A DNA stretch of 64,000 bases, from NCBI GenBank assembly GCA_910584585.1, contig CAJUBP010000002.1, positions 144,107-208,106 of the forward strand. Reading direction: 5' to 3'. Shown here piece after piece: positions 41,413 through 51,095 of the stretch. The notes under the pieces were generated by a model. That model did not search any database. It saw nothing but the letters and a program-made list of their open reading frames with translations, and had not been told where the DNA came from. Source of the stretch: an uncultured Lachnospiraceae bacterium. GTDB lineage: Bacteria > Bacillota > Clostridia > Lachnospirales > Lachnospiraceae. Numbering within the stretch: the first letter of the stretch is position 1; the number at the start of each line of letters is the position of its first letter. Made by a program: the position numbers and the translations under genes.

Positions 41413-44400
41413 ATGAGAGCGTCAAAGAGAATAGCAGCGGCCCTTCTGGCAGTTTGCATGATGGTTGTTTCCATGGGAACGCAGGCATGGGCGTATCAGG
41501 GCGGCGAAGCTGAACCTGAGCCGGCAAAACTGGAACGCAGGCTGGAGAACACAGAAGAAATCACGGAAGACATAAAAGAAATCACGGAAGATACAGAAGA
41601 AATTAAGAAAGACACAGAAGAAGTGACAAAAGACACAGAAGAAACTGCGGAAGATGCAGAAGAAGTGACAAAAGACACAGAAGAAACCGCGGAAGATACA
41701 GAAGAACCAGGCAGTTTAAATTTCATTATGCAGGAGAGTGAGTATATTCAGACGCCAGGCGTCCAAAATATAGCCGTCAGCCTGGGGGATGAGGGAATTG
41801 TGCTGGATGAGGCCGTACTCTGGTACCGGAACCGGACCACAGGTCAGGAGCTGACAGCCCAGGCGGCAGGAATTGCCGGCAATATGGCCCGGTTTTCCAT
41901 GGAGTATCAGAATGAAGATTTGGCGGGAATTTATGAGCTGAGCAAAATTACCTGGAAACAGAACGGCAAATCTTACCGGACAATTCTTGCGGATACCGGC
42001 ATGGAAGTGGTATACGGCGTCAACCAGACGGCGGAAGCGGAGCCGGATGAGCTGCTGCTGAATCAGGAGCTGCTGGAGGAAGTGGAAGCAAATGTGGTAA
42101 CCATGGATGAAAACGGCAATCCCGTTTCTGAGGGCAGCGTAGCGGACGTTCTGGAACATACAGAAGAAAATCTGGGGCTGTCCCCTAAAATAACAACCAG
42201 GGGCGCGAAAGACATGGTAATTATTCTGGATCCGGGGCATGACAGCACCCATTCCGGAGCCTCCTATCACGGTTATAAGGAACAGGATCTGGTGCTGAAA
42301 ATTGCCAAATACTGTAAGGCGGAACTGGAGAAATACGGCGGAGTCCGCATTTATATGACAAGAGAAACCCAAAGCTGCCCCTTTGGAGGAAGTATTGTGG
42401 ATTCCGGAACCTGCAATGCCAAAAGAGTGGAATTTGCCGCGGCAAAAGGAGCGGACGTTTATGTAAGTTTTCACTTAAATGCCAGCGCCAGCGTCAATGC
42501 AAAGGGCGTGGGGGTTTATTATCCCAACAGCAATTACCGGCCGGCCATCGGCGCAGAAGGAAAGGGCCTTGCAACGTCAATTTATCAGAAGCTGGCGGCA
42601 TTGGGGCTTTCCACCTGGGCCGGCGGAGTGTTAATCCGCAATTCTGAGACAAATACCCAGTATCCGGACGGCTCCTTGGCAGATTACCTGGCAATTATCC
42701 GAAGAAGCAAGCTGGCGGGCTTTCCGGCAGTACTGATTGAACATGCATTTATCAGCAATTCCGGAGACGTCAGCCAATTCTTGAATTCGGACGCCAAGTT
42801 AAACAATCTGGGAATTGCGGACGCCCAGGGAATTGCGGCATATTACGGATTGACTCCCGGAGGCGGGGAGGACGGGAATGAAAAAGAGGCGCCGGAGATT
42901 TCCTCTATCCAGTCCAGAAGCAGCACGCAGCTGAGGATTGCCTGGAATGAAGTTCCGGATGCAGTTTCCTATGAGATTCACCGGAGCGCGGAGGAAAACG
43001 GAACTTATACCAAAGTAGGAACTACGGCTAAGACAAAATATGACGACGGAACAGTAACTGCAGGGAACATTTACTACTATAAGATATGCGCCGTGTTCGG
43101 GGATGGAGAAGCATCGGAATTATCCGCCCCGCATACGGGCAAGGCTCTGGCGCGGCCGAAAATTACAAAAGCAGTGTCTGCGTCAAGCGCTCAGGTGGAT
43201 TTGGCCTGGGATCCGGTTGCGGACGCGTCAAAATATGAACTGTTCCGCAGCGAGGCAAAGGACGGGACCTATACCAAGATTGCCACTCTGAAATCAGGAA
43301 ATACCGCTTACAGCGATAAAAGCGTGAAAGCTCAGACTACATATTATTACAAGCTGAGAGCAAGAGGCGGAGAAAAAACAGGCTACAGCAGCTATTCTGC
43401 CGTTTATTCCGGATGGGCCGTGAAGAAAACCAAAATCGTAAGCGTCAGCTCCAAGACCAGCACTTCCCTGGAAGTGAAATGGAAGAAAATTTCCAGGGCA
43501 TACGGCTACCGCGTCCAGAGAAGCGATTCCAAAAACGGCAAGTATAAAACCGTCGCCACCATTAAGAACGGAAGTACCACGAAATACGTAGATAAGAAAT
43601 TAAAAACCGGAAAGAAGTATTATTACAAGGTACTGGTGATAAATCGGGTGAATAAGAAAAACGGTTACAGCGGTTACTGCAAGGCTGTCTCAGGTTCCAC
43701 CATTACAGGCACTTCCATGGTGTACGCGAGGTCTAAAAACAGTTCCAGCATGGAGGTTGCGTGGAACCGTGACTATAAGGCCACAGGCTACCGGATTAAG
43801 CGCAGTACGTCAAAAAAAGGAACGTATCAGGTAGTGGCCAATATTTCCGGGAACAAGACTGTGAAGTATACAGACAAAACTATTTCCACTGGAAAAAAAT
43901 ATTACTATGCGGTAGAAAGCGTGGTAAAGAAAAACGGCATATCCAATTACAGCGGCAATTCCAAACCGGTGACTGCAAGAAATCTGAAACGTGTCTCAGG
44001 CGTCACTATGGAGACGGGAGAATACGGGGTGGTTTTAACCTGGCTGGATGTAGTTGCGGCAACTGGTTATCAGATTATGCGCAGCGATGAAGAAGGCGGG
44101 CCTTACCGGGAAATCGCGAAGCTGAAAACCGATGAGCCCGGCTATTCAGACACTACGGCAGAGGTGGGGAAAAGATATTATTACAAAATCAGGCCCTATC
44201 GGAGCGGGAAGTATACAGGATACGGAAGTTATACGAAGGCCTTGGAAAAATGGGTGCTGGAGACGCCGGATAATCTGACAGCGGTTTCTAAGTCCGGGAA
44301 GATAACATTATCCTGGGAAAAAGTCCCCAAGGCCGTGGGGTATGAAGTGTTCCGAAGCACAGAGGAAGAAAGCGGTTATGAGAGCATCGCGGAAGTAACC

Positions 44401-44544
44401 GGCAGGAGCGTATGCACCTATACGGACGGCGCTGCTTTGGCGGATACGATCTATTATTATAAAGTAGCGGCCATCGGGGACAATGGAGAGTCTACCGGCA
44501 ACGGCGATGAAACAGATCCGGTGTCCGCGCAGATTGAGAACTGA
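41413..44544 (+). CDS. secreted N-acetylmuramoyl-L-alanine amidase with Fn3 repeats
   Basis: This 1043-residue exported wall hydrolase starts at ATG 41413. A signal peptide (about 1-32, cleavage after A-W-A) is followed by an acidic Thr/Glu repeat region (about 45-100) and a domain of unknown fold. The amidase_3 catalytic domain lies at about 266-480: IILDPGHD (zinc His), GYKEQDLVLKIA (zinc Glu), YVSFHLNAS (zinc His) and VLIEHAFISN (catalytic Glu). About six Fn3-like repeats fill the rest, each with the Y-x-I-x-R-S / T-Y-Y-Y-K pattern. It cleaves the bond between muramic acid and the stem peptide. It is probably co-transcribed with the glucosaminidase 20 bp downstream. Confidence 0.9.
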   Translation: MRASKRIAAALLAVCMMVVSMGTQAWAYQGGEAEPEPAKLERRLENTEEITEDIKEITEDTEEIKKDTEEVTKDTEETAEDAEEVTKDTEETAEDTEEPGSLNFIMQESEYIQTPGVQNIAVSLGDEGIVLDEAVLWYRNRTTGQELTAQAAGIAGNMARFSMEYQNEDLAGIYELSKITWKQNGKSYRTILADTGMEVVYGVNQTAEAEPDELLLNQELLEEVEANVVTMDENGNPVSEGSVADVLEHTEENLGLSPKITTRGAKDMVIILDPGHDSTHSGASYHGYKEQDLVLKIAKYCKAELEKYGGVRIYMTRETQSCPFGGSIVDSGTCNAKRVEFAAAKGADVYVSFHLNASASVNAKGVGVYYPNSNYRPAIGAEGKGLATSIYQKLAALGLSTWAGGVLIRNSETNTQYPDGSLADYLAIIRRSKLAGFPAVLIEHAFISNSGDVSQFLNSDAKLNNLGIADAQGIAAYYGLTPGGGEDGNEKEAPEISSIQSRSSTQLRIAWNEVPDAVSYEIHRSAEENGTYTKVGTTAKTKYDDGTVTAGNIYYYKICAVFGDGEASELSAPHTGKALARPKITKAVSASSAQVDLAWDPVADASKYELFRSEAKDGTYTKIATLKSGNTAYSDKSVKAQTTYYYKLRARGGEKTGYSSYSAVYSGWAVKKTKIVSVSSKTSTSLEVKWKKISRAYGYRVQRSDSKNGKYKTVATIKNGSTTKYVDKKLKTGKKYYYKVLVINRVNKKNGYSGYCKAVSGSTITGTSMVYARSKNSSSMEVAWNRDYKATGYRIKRSTSKKGTYQVVANISGNKTVKYTDKTISTGKKYYYAVESVVKKNGISNYSGNSKPVTARNLKRVSGVTMETGEYGVVLTWLDVVAATGYQIMRSDEEGGPYREIAKLKTDEPGYSDTTAEVGKRYYYKIRPYRSGKYTGYGSYTKALEKWVLETPDNLTAVSKSGKITLSWEKVPKAVGYEVFRSTEEESGYESIAEVTGRSVCTYTDGAALADTIYYYKVAAIGDNGESTGNGDETDPVSAQIEN
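41549..41706 (+). repeat. acidic Thr-Glu-Glu coding repeat
   Basis: Repeated units built on gacacagaagaa, including two near-identical copies of gaagtgacaaaagacacaga about 54 bp apart (41620 and 41662), code for D-T-E-E / E-V-T-K runs just after the amidase signal peptide. Unit length is a multiple of three, so the region can change length in frame. Confidence 0.7.
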
Positions 44545-44563
44545 ACAGGAAAGGAAGGATGAA

Positions 44564-47257
44564 ATGAGCTTAAGGAAAAGCAAAAAATATGCAGCAGTCC
44601 TGCTGGCGGCCGCCATTCTTTCCGCTGATATTTGCGGGGCAGGCGGCACGGTCTATGGGGCTCAGATCGAGACAGTCACTCCGGATACTGCGGCCCGGGA
44701 TACAGGGGAAGAAGTAAATGACAGATCAAAGAGTTCCGACAGCATTGCAGATACGGAGGAAACGGCAGATAGTCAGCAGATCCAATCACTGACGCAGGAT
44801 ACAGCAGACCAGAATCCAGAGGAAGAAGCCAGGGCTCAGGCGGAACAGGCATTTGCAAAGCTTTTGGAAGAATATGAGATGTACGGAACGCTGACCAATG
44901 ACCTTACATTTCCCATTTATCAGGAGCCGTCCCCGGAATCTGCGGTTGTAGCGGAACTTGCCAGCGGCTGGCAGGTAAAGCTGACAGCCGTGAAGCTGAC
45001 GGACAACGGAATCTGGTACCAGATTGCTTTTGCGGTAAATGATCAGGAATACAGCGGTTATGTTCCGGGAGAATACGTAATAACCCAGGATGAGAGGCTG
45101 ACAGAATGGGAAGCGCAGTATCTGGGCGGAGGAATGGAAGCCAGGATGTTCACCAGAGGCAGCGCAAGGGGAAATACCCAGTTATCGGCTTTTCCGGCCA
45201 GTTATCAGAGCGCAATTCAGAAATTAATACAGGCCCATCCCAACTGGACCTTTGTGCCCATGAATACCGGACTGGAGTGGGCGGAGGTATTGGAAAACGA
45301 AATGGCCGACAGCCGGAATCTGGTGGAGACTTATCAGCCGGACACCTGGAAGTCCACCGATCCCAAGGACTATAATAAGGACACCGGAGAATGGGTGATT
45401 AAGAACGGAACCAACTGGGTGCAGGCGTCGGAAGCTGTTGTAAAACATTACCTGGATCCCAGAAATTTCCTGACGGAAGAATCTGTATTTCAGTTTGAGC
45501 AGCTAACCTACAGCAGCTACCATACGGAATCCGGCGTGGAGAAGATATTAAGCGGAACTTTTATGAGCAATAAGAAGCTGGAAGACGGTTCCGGAGGCGG
45601 AATCACCTACGCTCAGGCATTTGTACAAATCGGGAAGGAACTGAAAGTAAGCCCCTATTTCCTTGCCAGCCGGGTGCGCCAGGAGCAGGGCGTGAAAGGG
45701 GATTCCTCCCTGATTTCCGGTACCTATCCCGGGTATAAGGGGTACTATAATTACTTTAATATGGGAGCAACGGGAATCGGTCAGGATGTGATTACCAGCG
45801 GATTGACAGAAGCCAAAAACGCCGGATGGGATACCCGTTATAAAGCGCTGCAGGGAGGGGCGGAAAAAGTGTCTTCCACATACATTACAAAAGGACAGGA
45901 TACTTTTTATCTGCAGAAATTTGATGTGGACGCTTCCTACCATGGCCTGTACTGGCACCAGTATATGCAGAATCTCTTGGCGGCAGACAGCGAAGGACGC
46001 TCTGTCAGGAAAGGTTACGCAGAAATTGGAGCTTTAGATAATAAGTTCGTGTTTAAAGTTCCGGTGTACAACAATATGCCTGCGGCCCCCTGTCCCAAGC
46101 CGGAAGCGGAGCTGAGCGCGCCTGTTTTAAAAGCCCAGAAAAGCGGATACGGCCTTGTGAAGCTGTCCTGGAATGAGGTTGCGGCAGCAGAAGGGTATCA
46201 GATTTACCGCGCGGAGGGCAGCGGAGCCTACAAGAAAATAAAAACCATCAGCAAAGCCGGGACATTGTCTTATGACGATGGAACGGTGACGCCGGGAAAA
46301 GTGTACAACTATAAAGTCCGGGCTTATATAAAGTTCAATAAAAACAAATACTCTCCCTATTCTGAGGTGAAGACCATTGATCTCACAATTCCGGCTACTG
46401 CCTGGAGCAAGTTTAAGATTAAGAACTACAGGACGATTGAAATGTCCTGGAAGAAAAAGTCCGTAGACGGATACAAGATTTACCGGAAGACCGGAAGCGG
46501 CAAATATACCTGTATCCAGACCATTACAGGGACCAGCTTCCAGAACACCACAGTAAAACCGGGGAATACCTACAGCTACCGGGTGCGGGGCTATGTGTCC
46601 GTAAATGGAAAGCTCTATTATTCCGCCTACACTCCGGTAAAGCAGGCGGCGCTTAAGATGGCAAAGCCTCAATTGACAAAGGTAAAAGTTTCCGGCGGGA
46701 AAAAGGTGAAAGTAACCTGGAAACGGGATTCCAAGGCGGACGGGTATTACATTTACCGGGCCACATCCAAAAAGGGAAAATATAAGAAAGTCAAGACCAT
46801 TACCAAAAATAAAACCGTAAGCTGGTCCGACAGCAGCATTACCACCGGGAAGACTTATTACTACAAGATTCGTTCTTATGTAAAGACTTCATCGGGGACG
46901 AAATCTTCCGGTTATTCCAAAGTTTTAAATGTGAAAACCGCGTTGAAGAGGCCGACGGTCACCTCCATTACCGCTTCTTCCAAAGGACGGGTGAAGCTGA
47001 AGTGGAGCAAAGACGGCAATGCGGCCGGCTATAAGATTTACCGGGCTTCATCCAAAAACGGCAAATACAAAGAAGTGAAAAAGATCACGAAAAATACAAC
47101 GGTCGCCTGGACGGATAAAACTACCAAAGCCGGGAAAAAATATTATTATAAAATCAGATCCTATGCCGTTAATCAAAGCAAGATGAAATATTCCGCGTAT
47201 TCTGCCAAAAAAAGCATTCAGGCAGCGGTTTTGCGAAGCGTGGGGGAAGAGGAATGA
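44564..47257 (+). CDS. secreted SH3-glucosaminidase-Fn3 wall hydrolase
   Basis: This 897-residue exported protein starts at ATG 44564 (aaggaagg site). A signal peptide (about 1-30) and a Thr/Glu/Gln-rich spacer are followed by an SH3b-like domain (about 115-175), then a glucosaminidase-type domain (about 210-480). Marks are FPASYQSAIQKLIQAHPNWT, DPRNFLTEESVFQFEQL and SPYFLASRVRQEQGVKG. At least four Fn3-like repeats follow (GYKIYR, GKTYYYKIRSY). The family cuts the glycan strand of peptidoglycan. Its last four bases overlap the next glycosyltransferase start (ATGA), so the hydrolase and glycan genes are coupled. Confidence 0.85.
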   Translation: MSLRKSKKYAAVLLAAAILSADICGAGGTVYGAQIETVTPDTAARDTGEEVNDRSKSSDSIADTEETADSQQIQSLTQDTADQNPEEEARAQAEQAFAKLLEEYEMYGTLTNDLTFPIYQEPSPESAVVAELASGWQVKLTAVKLTDNGIWYQIAFAVNDQEYSGYVPGEYVITQDERLTEWEAQYLGGGMEARMFTRGSARGNTQLSAFPASYQSAIQKLIQAHPNWTFVPMNTGLEWAEVLENEMADSRNLVETYQPDTWKSTDPKDYNKDTGEWVIKNGTNWVQASEAVVKHYLDPRNFLTEESVFQFEQLTYSSYHTESGVEKILSGTFMSNKKLEDGSGGGITYAQAFVQIGKELKVSPYFLASRVRQEQGVKGDSSLISGTYPGYKGYYNYFNMGATGIGQDVITSGLTEAKNAGWDTRYKALQGGAEKVSSTYITKGQDTFYLQKFDVDASYHGLYWHQYMQNLLAADSEGRSVRKGYAEIGALDNKFVFKVPVYNNMPAAPCPKPEAELSAPVLKAQKSGYGLVKLSWNEVAAAEGYQIYRAEGSGAYKKIKTISKAGTLSYDDGTVTPGKVYNYKVRAYIKFNKNKYSPYSEVKTIDLTIPATAWSKFKIKNYRTIEMSWKKKSVDGYKIYRKTGSGKYTCIQTITGTSFQNTTVKPGNTYSYRVRGYVSVNGKLYYSAYTPVKQAALKMAKPQLTKVKVSGGKKVKVTWKRDSKADGYYIYRATSKKGKYKKVKTITKNKTVSWSDSSITTGKTYYYKIRSYVKTSSGTKSSGYSKVLNVKTALKRPTVTSITASSKGRVKLKWSKDGNAAGYKIYRASSKNGKYKEVKKITKNTTVAWTDKTTKAGKKYYYKIRSYAVNQSKMKYSAYSAKKSIQAAVLRSVGEEE

Positions 47258-49209
47258 AGATTACACCCTATCGGATTAAAAAGGGAATTAAATATTTTAA
47301 GCATTATGGGGCGAAGGCATTTTGGAACCGGCTCCGGGATAAAATGGAGCCGGACCAGGTGCCGTACGGTCCCTGGTTTGAAAAGTACAGGGCAAAGGAA
47401 GAAGAACTGGCCCGGCAAAGAAGGCAGAGCAGGAAACTGCCCTGCCGGCCTTTGATCAGCGTGGTGGTCCCCTGTTATCAGACTCCGGAGAAATATCTGT
47501 TGGAGATGATGGATTCTGTGCGGAACCAGTCTTATGAGAATTGGCAGCTGTGTTTGATGGACGCAACGCCAACCTCTGAGGTGGAGGCTACGGTGGCCGA
47601 GTACTGCAGTTCCCATCAGGAAAAGCGGATTTTATATAAACACCTGGAGGAAAACCTGGGCATTGCGGGGAATACCAACGCAGGGCTTAAAGAAGCCCGG
47701 GGAGAATGGGTTGGGTTTCTGGATCATGATGATCTGCTGGCGCCGGAGGCTTTCTATGAGATTGCGGCTTTAATCAATCGGGAGCCGGAGGTGGAAGTGA
47801 TTTATTCCGATGAAGATCAGGTGGAGGAAACCAGACAGGGGCTGAAACATAAGAAGCCCCATTTTAAGCCGGATTTCAGCCCGGATCTGCTGTGTTCTAA
47901 TAATTATATCACCCATTTTCTCTGTGTAAAGAGTACGGTGATTCAGCAGGCGGGGGGATTTCGGAAGGAATTCGACGGAGCCCAGGACTATGATTTTATT
48001 CTGCGCTGCACAGAAGCGGCAAAGAAAACCGGCCATGTGCCGCGGATCCTTTATCACTGGCGGGTGCACAGCAATTCCACCGCGGACAATCCCTTAAGCA
48101 AAATGTACGCCTATGAGGCAGGGCAGCGGGCCCTGGAAGAACATTTGGCAAGGACGGGGAGAAAAGCGGAAGTGACCCAGCTTCCCCATTTTGGATTCTA
48201 CCGGGTGAAATACGCAGTGGAAGGGGAGCCCCTGGTGTCCATCCTGATACCCAATAAGGATCAGGCCGCGGTGCTGCGGCGCTGCCTGGAATCGGTACAG
48301 CGATCCACCTATCAGAATTATGAGATTATTATTATTGAAAATAACAGCACAGAGCCGGAGACTTTTGCTTATTATAAGGAATTATCCGGCGGTTGGCCGG
48401 CTGCCAATTTGTCAGAGAACCAGTCTGACAACAATGAGAATGGAAGCGGCTTAGAGAAACCGCCTGGAAACAGTGAGAATGGAAGCAGCTTAGAGAATCA
48501 GCCCTGCAGCAGCCCAAAAGAGATCTACGGGGAGGGAACGCTGCCCGGCGGACAGAGAATCCGCGTTCTGGTCTGGGACAAGGGTTTTAATTATTCCGCT
48601 ATTAACAATTTTGGGGCCTCTTTTGCAGAGGGCAGTTATTATGTCCTTCTCAACAACGATATAGAGATTATCACGGAAAGCTGGATCGAAGAACTGCTGG
48701 GCAACTGCCAGAGGCCGGAAGTGGGCATTGCGGGAGCGCGGCTGTATTATCCTGACAATACTGTTCAGCATGCCGGAATCGTGGTGGGGATTGACGGGAT
48801 TGCGGCCAATATGTTTCCGGGCCTTCCCAGAGGCCGGGAAGGGTATTACCACAAGGCGGCTATCCAGCTTAATTACAGCGCGGTGACGGCGGCGCTGATG
48901 ATGGTTTCCAGAGAAGTATTTGAAGAACTCCATGGATTAGAGGAAGAGCTCACGGTGGCCTTCAATGATCTGGATTTTTGTCTCAGGGCGGGAAAGGCCG
49001 GCTATCTGGTGGTATACGATCCTTTTGCGGAGGCTTATCACCATGAGTCAAAGACACGGGGCGCAGAGGATACCAAAGAAAAACTGCAGAGATTCGGAGA
49101 TGAAATTGAATTTATCCGTACCCGTTGGATTGCGCTTTTGAAGCAGGGAGATCCTTATTATAATCCTAATTTTTCACTGAAAAAATGTAATTACGCATTA
49201 AAACCGTGA
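47254..49209 (+). CDS. bi-domain family-2 glycosyltransferase
   Basis: This 651-residue cytoplasmic protein has two GT2 (GT-A) domains. Domain 1 (about 65-330) has ISVVVPCYQTPEKYL and GFLDHDDLLAPEA with the D-x-D-type metal site. Domain 2 (about 330-651) has VSILIPNKDQA, VLLNNDIEI and a late FNDLDFCLRAGKAGY acceptor-site helix. Such proteins build rhamnan-like or other wall and capsule glycans. An unusual Asn/Gly/Ser/Glu-rich insertion of about 45 residues lies inside domain 2 (residues 385-430). It overlaps the upstream hydrolase by 4 bp and ends in a terminator. Confidence 0.9.
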   Translation: MKITPYRIKKGIKYFKHYGAKAFWNRLRDKMEPDQVPYGPWFEKYRAKEEELARQRRQSRKLPCRPLISVVVPCYQTPEKYLLEMMDSVRNQSYENWQLCLMDATPTSEVEATVAEYCSSHQEKRILYKHLEENLGIAGNTNAGLKEARGEWVGFLDHDDLLAPEAFYEIAALINREPEVEVIYSDEDQVEETRQGLKHKKPHFKPDFSPDLLCSNNYITHFLCVKSTVIQQAGGFRKEFDGAQDYDFILRCTEAAKKTGHVPRILYHWRVHSNSTADNPLSKMYAYEAGQRALEEHLARTGRKAEVTQLPHFGFYRVKYAVEGEPLVSILIPNKDQAAVLRRCLESVQRSTYQNYEIIIIENNSTEPETFAYYKELSGGWPAANLSENQSDNNENGSGLEKPPGNSENGSSLENQPCSSPKEIYGEGTLPGGQRIRVLVWDKGFNYSAINNFGASFAEGSYYVLLNNDIEIITESWIEELLGNCQRPEVGIAGARLYYPDNTVQHAGIVVGIDGIAANMFPGLPRGREGYYHKAAIQLNYSAVTAALMMVSREVFEELHGLEEELTVAFNDLDFCLRAGKAGYLVVYDPFAEAYHHESKTRGAEDTKEKLQRFGDEIEFIRTRWIALLKQGDPYYNPNFSLKKCNYALKP

Positions 49210-49242
49210 AAAGGGTCAGTTCATTAGAACTTGCCCTTTTTC
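49208..49242 (+). terminator. terminator after the glycosyltransferase gene
   Basis: The arm gaaaagggtcagttc pairs imperfectly with gaacttgcccttttt around a short loop, and a T run follows, directly at the stop codon. Confidence 0.65.
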
Positions 49243-49316
49243 CAATTCAATGCTACAATAGAGTGAATCGAAATTGGAAGCTATGAAAATACAGAGTTGA
49301 TTGTGAGAAGAGACTT

Positions 49317-49529
49317 ATGATGAAAGTATTTATCTGCCCGGAATGCGGCAGCATTACAACAGTATCCAGAAGAAAGGGAATCAACTGCCATAAATGCGGG
49401 GGAACCGAAATGATTCCATCCAAGCTGACTTTTGCGCAGTATACGGATATGGATGAAAAGCAGAGAAAAGACTACTCAGACAGCTGGCTGTACATACGGA
49501 ATAAAATGAACAATCAGGACGGCAAATAG
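49317..49529 (+). CDS. small zinc-ribbon protein
   Basis: This 70-residue protein has an N-terminal zinc ribbon with two knuckles: F-I-C-P-E-C-G-S (first C-x-x-C) and I-N-C-H-K-C-G-G (second). The rest is charged with no further motif. It may bind nucleic acid or protein. It starts at ATG 49317 (an adjacent ATG at 49320 is equally possible) and stands alone after a terminator. Confidence 0.7.
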   Translation: MMKVFICPECGSITTVSRRKGINCHKCGGTEMIPSKLTFAQYTDMDEKQRKDYSDSWLYIRNKMNNQDGK

Positions 49530-49538
49530 GCGCCATAC

Positions 49539-49599
49539 GGCAAATATTAAGGAAACCCGAAAGGATACCTGAGTGGCTGTGGCAAATATTAAGGAAACC
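49539..49599 (+). promoter_or_regulatory. direct repeats upstream of the sugar-transferase operon
   Basis: ggcaaatattaaggaaacc occurs at 49539-49557 and again at 49581-49599, 42 bp apart (about four helical turns). The second copy runs into ttaag, giving the small palindrome ttaaggaaaccttaa. They lie 80-140 bp before the ATG at 49680 and may bind a regulator. Confidence 0.5.
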
Positions 49600-49679
49600 T
49601 TAAGATTACTCCATTGTTTTCCTGCAGCAGAATTGTGTAAAATAATTCCGTATACTTTGGATAATGAGGACGAAAGATT

Positions 49680-51095
49680 ATGTATAAGAGACAGAAAAAG
49701 AGCTGGGTCAAGCATCTGGATTTCCTGATTGTGGATATTATCTGCCTGGAGATTGCCTTTTACAGTTCCTGCCTGATCCGTCTGGGAAATATGAGAAGGC
49801 TGCCGGTTCTGCTGGATTATTACAACCGGCTGGCGGTTGTCCTGCTGCTGGTGGATATCTGTGTGGTATTTTTCTTTGAAGCGTATACCGGCATTCTGCG
49901 CAGGAACAAAGTGCAGGAGTTAAAGGCGGTTCTGATGCACTGCAGTATTGTGTTTTCGGCTGTTACGGTCTATGTCTGGGCCACCAAACAGTCAGAGATA
50001 TATTCCCGGCAGGTTATCTTCGTATTCTGGGGCATTGCGGTGATCATCGAATATTTTTCCAGGTGCCTCTGGAAAATCTATATCCGGCAGCGCATGATTA
50101 AGGGAAAGAAATTTTCCCAGCTTCTTGTGGTGACAGAAGAATGCTATGCCGAGGAATGCGTGTCAGATTTTCAGCACGACCGGTATAAGGAGTTTGAAGT
50201 TATCGGCGTGGTGATTGTGGACAAGAACCGGATTGGAGATGAAATCTGCGGCGTTCCGGTGGTGGCCAGCGCAGACAGTTTTCTGGAGTATGTGCGCGTC
50301 AATGTGGTGGATGAAATCTTTATCAACGGAAACACCAGAGAGAGCAGTGAGGCATTGGCCAATGAGCTGCTGGAGCTGGGGCTGACCGTTCACTTTAATC
50401 TGGTTCGGGAGTCCAGGCTGATGCCCAATAAACTGGTGGAGCGGTGCGGAAAATATATGGTATTGACCACCAGCATGAAGATTGCCACCACCAGACAGGT
50501 GTTCATCAAGCGGTGCATGGACATTCTGGGGAGCCTGGTGGGACTGCTTTTGGCAGGAATTGCGTTTGTGGCGTTTGCGCCGGTGATAAAGTTTCAGTCC
50601 CCGGGGCCGATTTTTTATGAACAGACCAGAATCGGGAGAAACGGCAGAAGGTTTAAGTTCTACAAGTTCCGCACTATGATTGTGGGAGCGGATCAAATGA
50701 AGGAAGAACTGATGGCTCAGAACGAAATGGATGGGCTGATGTTCAAAATGGAAGACGATCCCAGGATTTTCGGAATCGGAAAATTTATGAGGAAATATTC
50801 GATTGATGAGCTGCCTCAGTTCTGGAATGTGCTGAAAGGGGATATGAGCCTGGTTGGGACAAGGCCCCCGACGGAGGAAGAATTTGTGCAGTATGAATTG
50901 CACCACAAGGCGCGGCTTGGCATCCGGCCGGGGCTTACCGGCATGTGGCAGGTCAGCGGCAGAAGCGATATTAAAAATTTTGAAGAGATTGTGGCACTGG
51001 ACACCCAGTACATTTCCAACTGGTCGCTGGGGATGGATATCCGGATATTATTTCGGACCATAGGGGTGGTGCTGACAGGTAAGGGATCGTCATGA
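49680..51095 (+). CDS. polyprenyl glycosylphosphotransferase (initiating sugar transferase)
   Basis: This 471-residue membrane enzyme starts polysaccharide repeat-unit synthesis by moving a sugar-phosphate onto undecaprenyl phosphate. Four N-terminal membrane helices (about 12-125) and a Rossmann-like central domain (about 140-250) are followed by a fifth helix and the bacterial sugar-transferase domain (about 270-471). Its marks are KRCMDILGSLVG, GPIFYEQTRIGRNGRRFKFY, FRTM, SIDELPQFWNVLKGDMSLVG, T-R-P and R-P-G-L-T-G-M-W-Q. It is the first gene of a run of two GT2 genes (ATGA overlap with the next) and the second LCP gene. Confidence 0.93.
   Translation: MYKRQKKSWVKHLDFLIVDIICLEIAFYSSCLIRLGNMRRLPVLLDYYNRLAVVLLLVDICVVFFFEAYTGILRRNKVQELKAVLMHCSIVFSAVTVYVWATKQSEIYSRQVIFVFWGIAVIIEYFSRCLWKIYIRQRMIKGKKFSQLLVVTEECYAEECVSDFQHDRYKEFEVIGVVIVDKNRIGDEICGVPVVASADSFLEYVRVNVVDEIFINGNTRESSEALANELLELGLTVHFNLVRESRLMPNKLVERCGKYMVLTTSMKIATTRQVFIKRCMDILGSLVGLLLAGIAFVAFAPVIKFQSPGPIFYEQTRIGRNGRRFKFYKFRTMIVGADQMKEELMAQNEMDGLMFKMEDDPRIFGIGKFMRKYSIDELPQFWNVLKGDMSLVGTRPPTEEEFVQYELHHKARLGIRPGLTGMWQVSGRSDIKNFEEIVALDTQYISNWSLGMDIRILFRTIGVVLTGKGSS

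Noticed and set aside
41716..42474. 252-codon minus-strand ORF opposite the amidase
   Set aside because: It is fully antisense to the amidase catalytic region, has no ribosome site, and its His/Phe/Gln-rich composition is typical of a shadow frame.
50163..50906. 247-codon minus-strand ORF opposite the sugar transferase
   Set aside because: It is antisense to a gene with clear family motifs and its translation is His/Pro/Gln-rich without domains.
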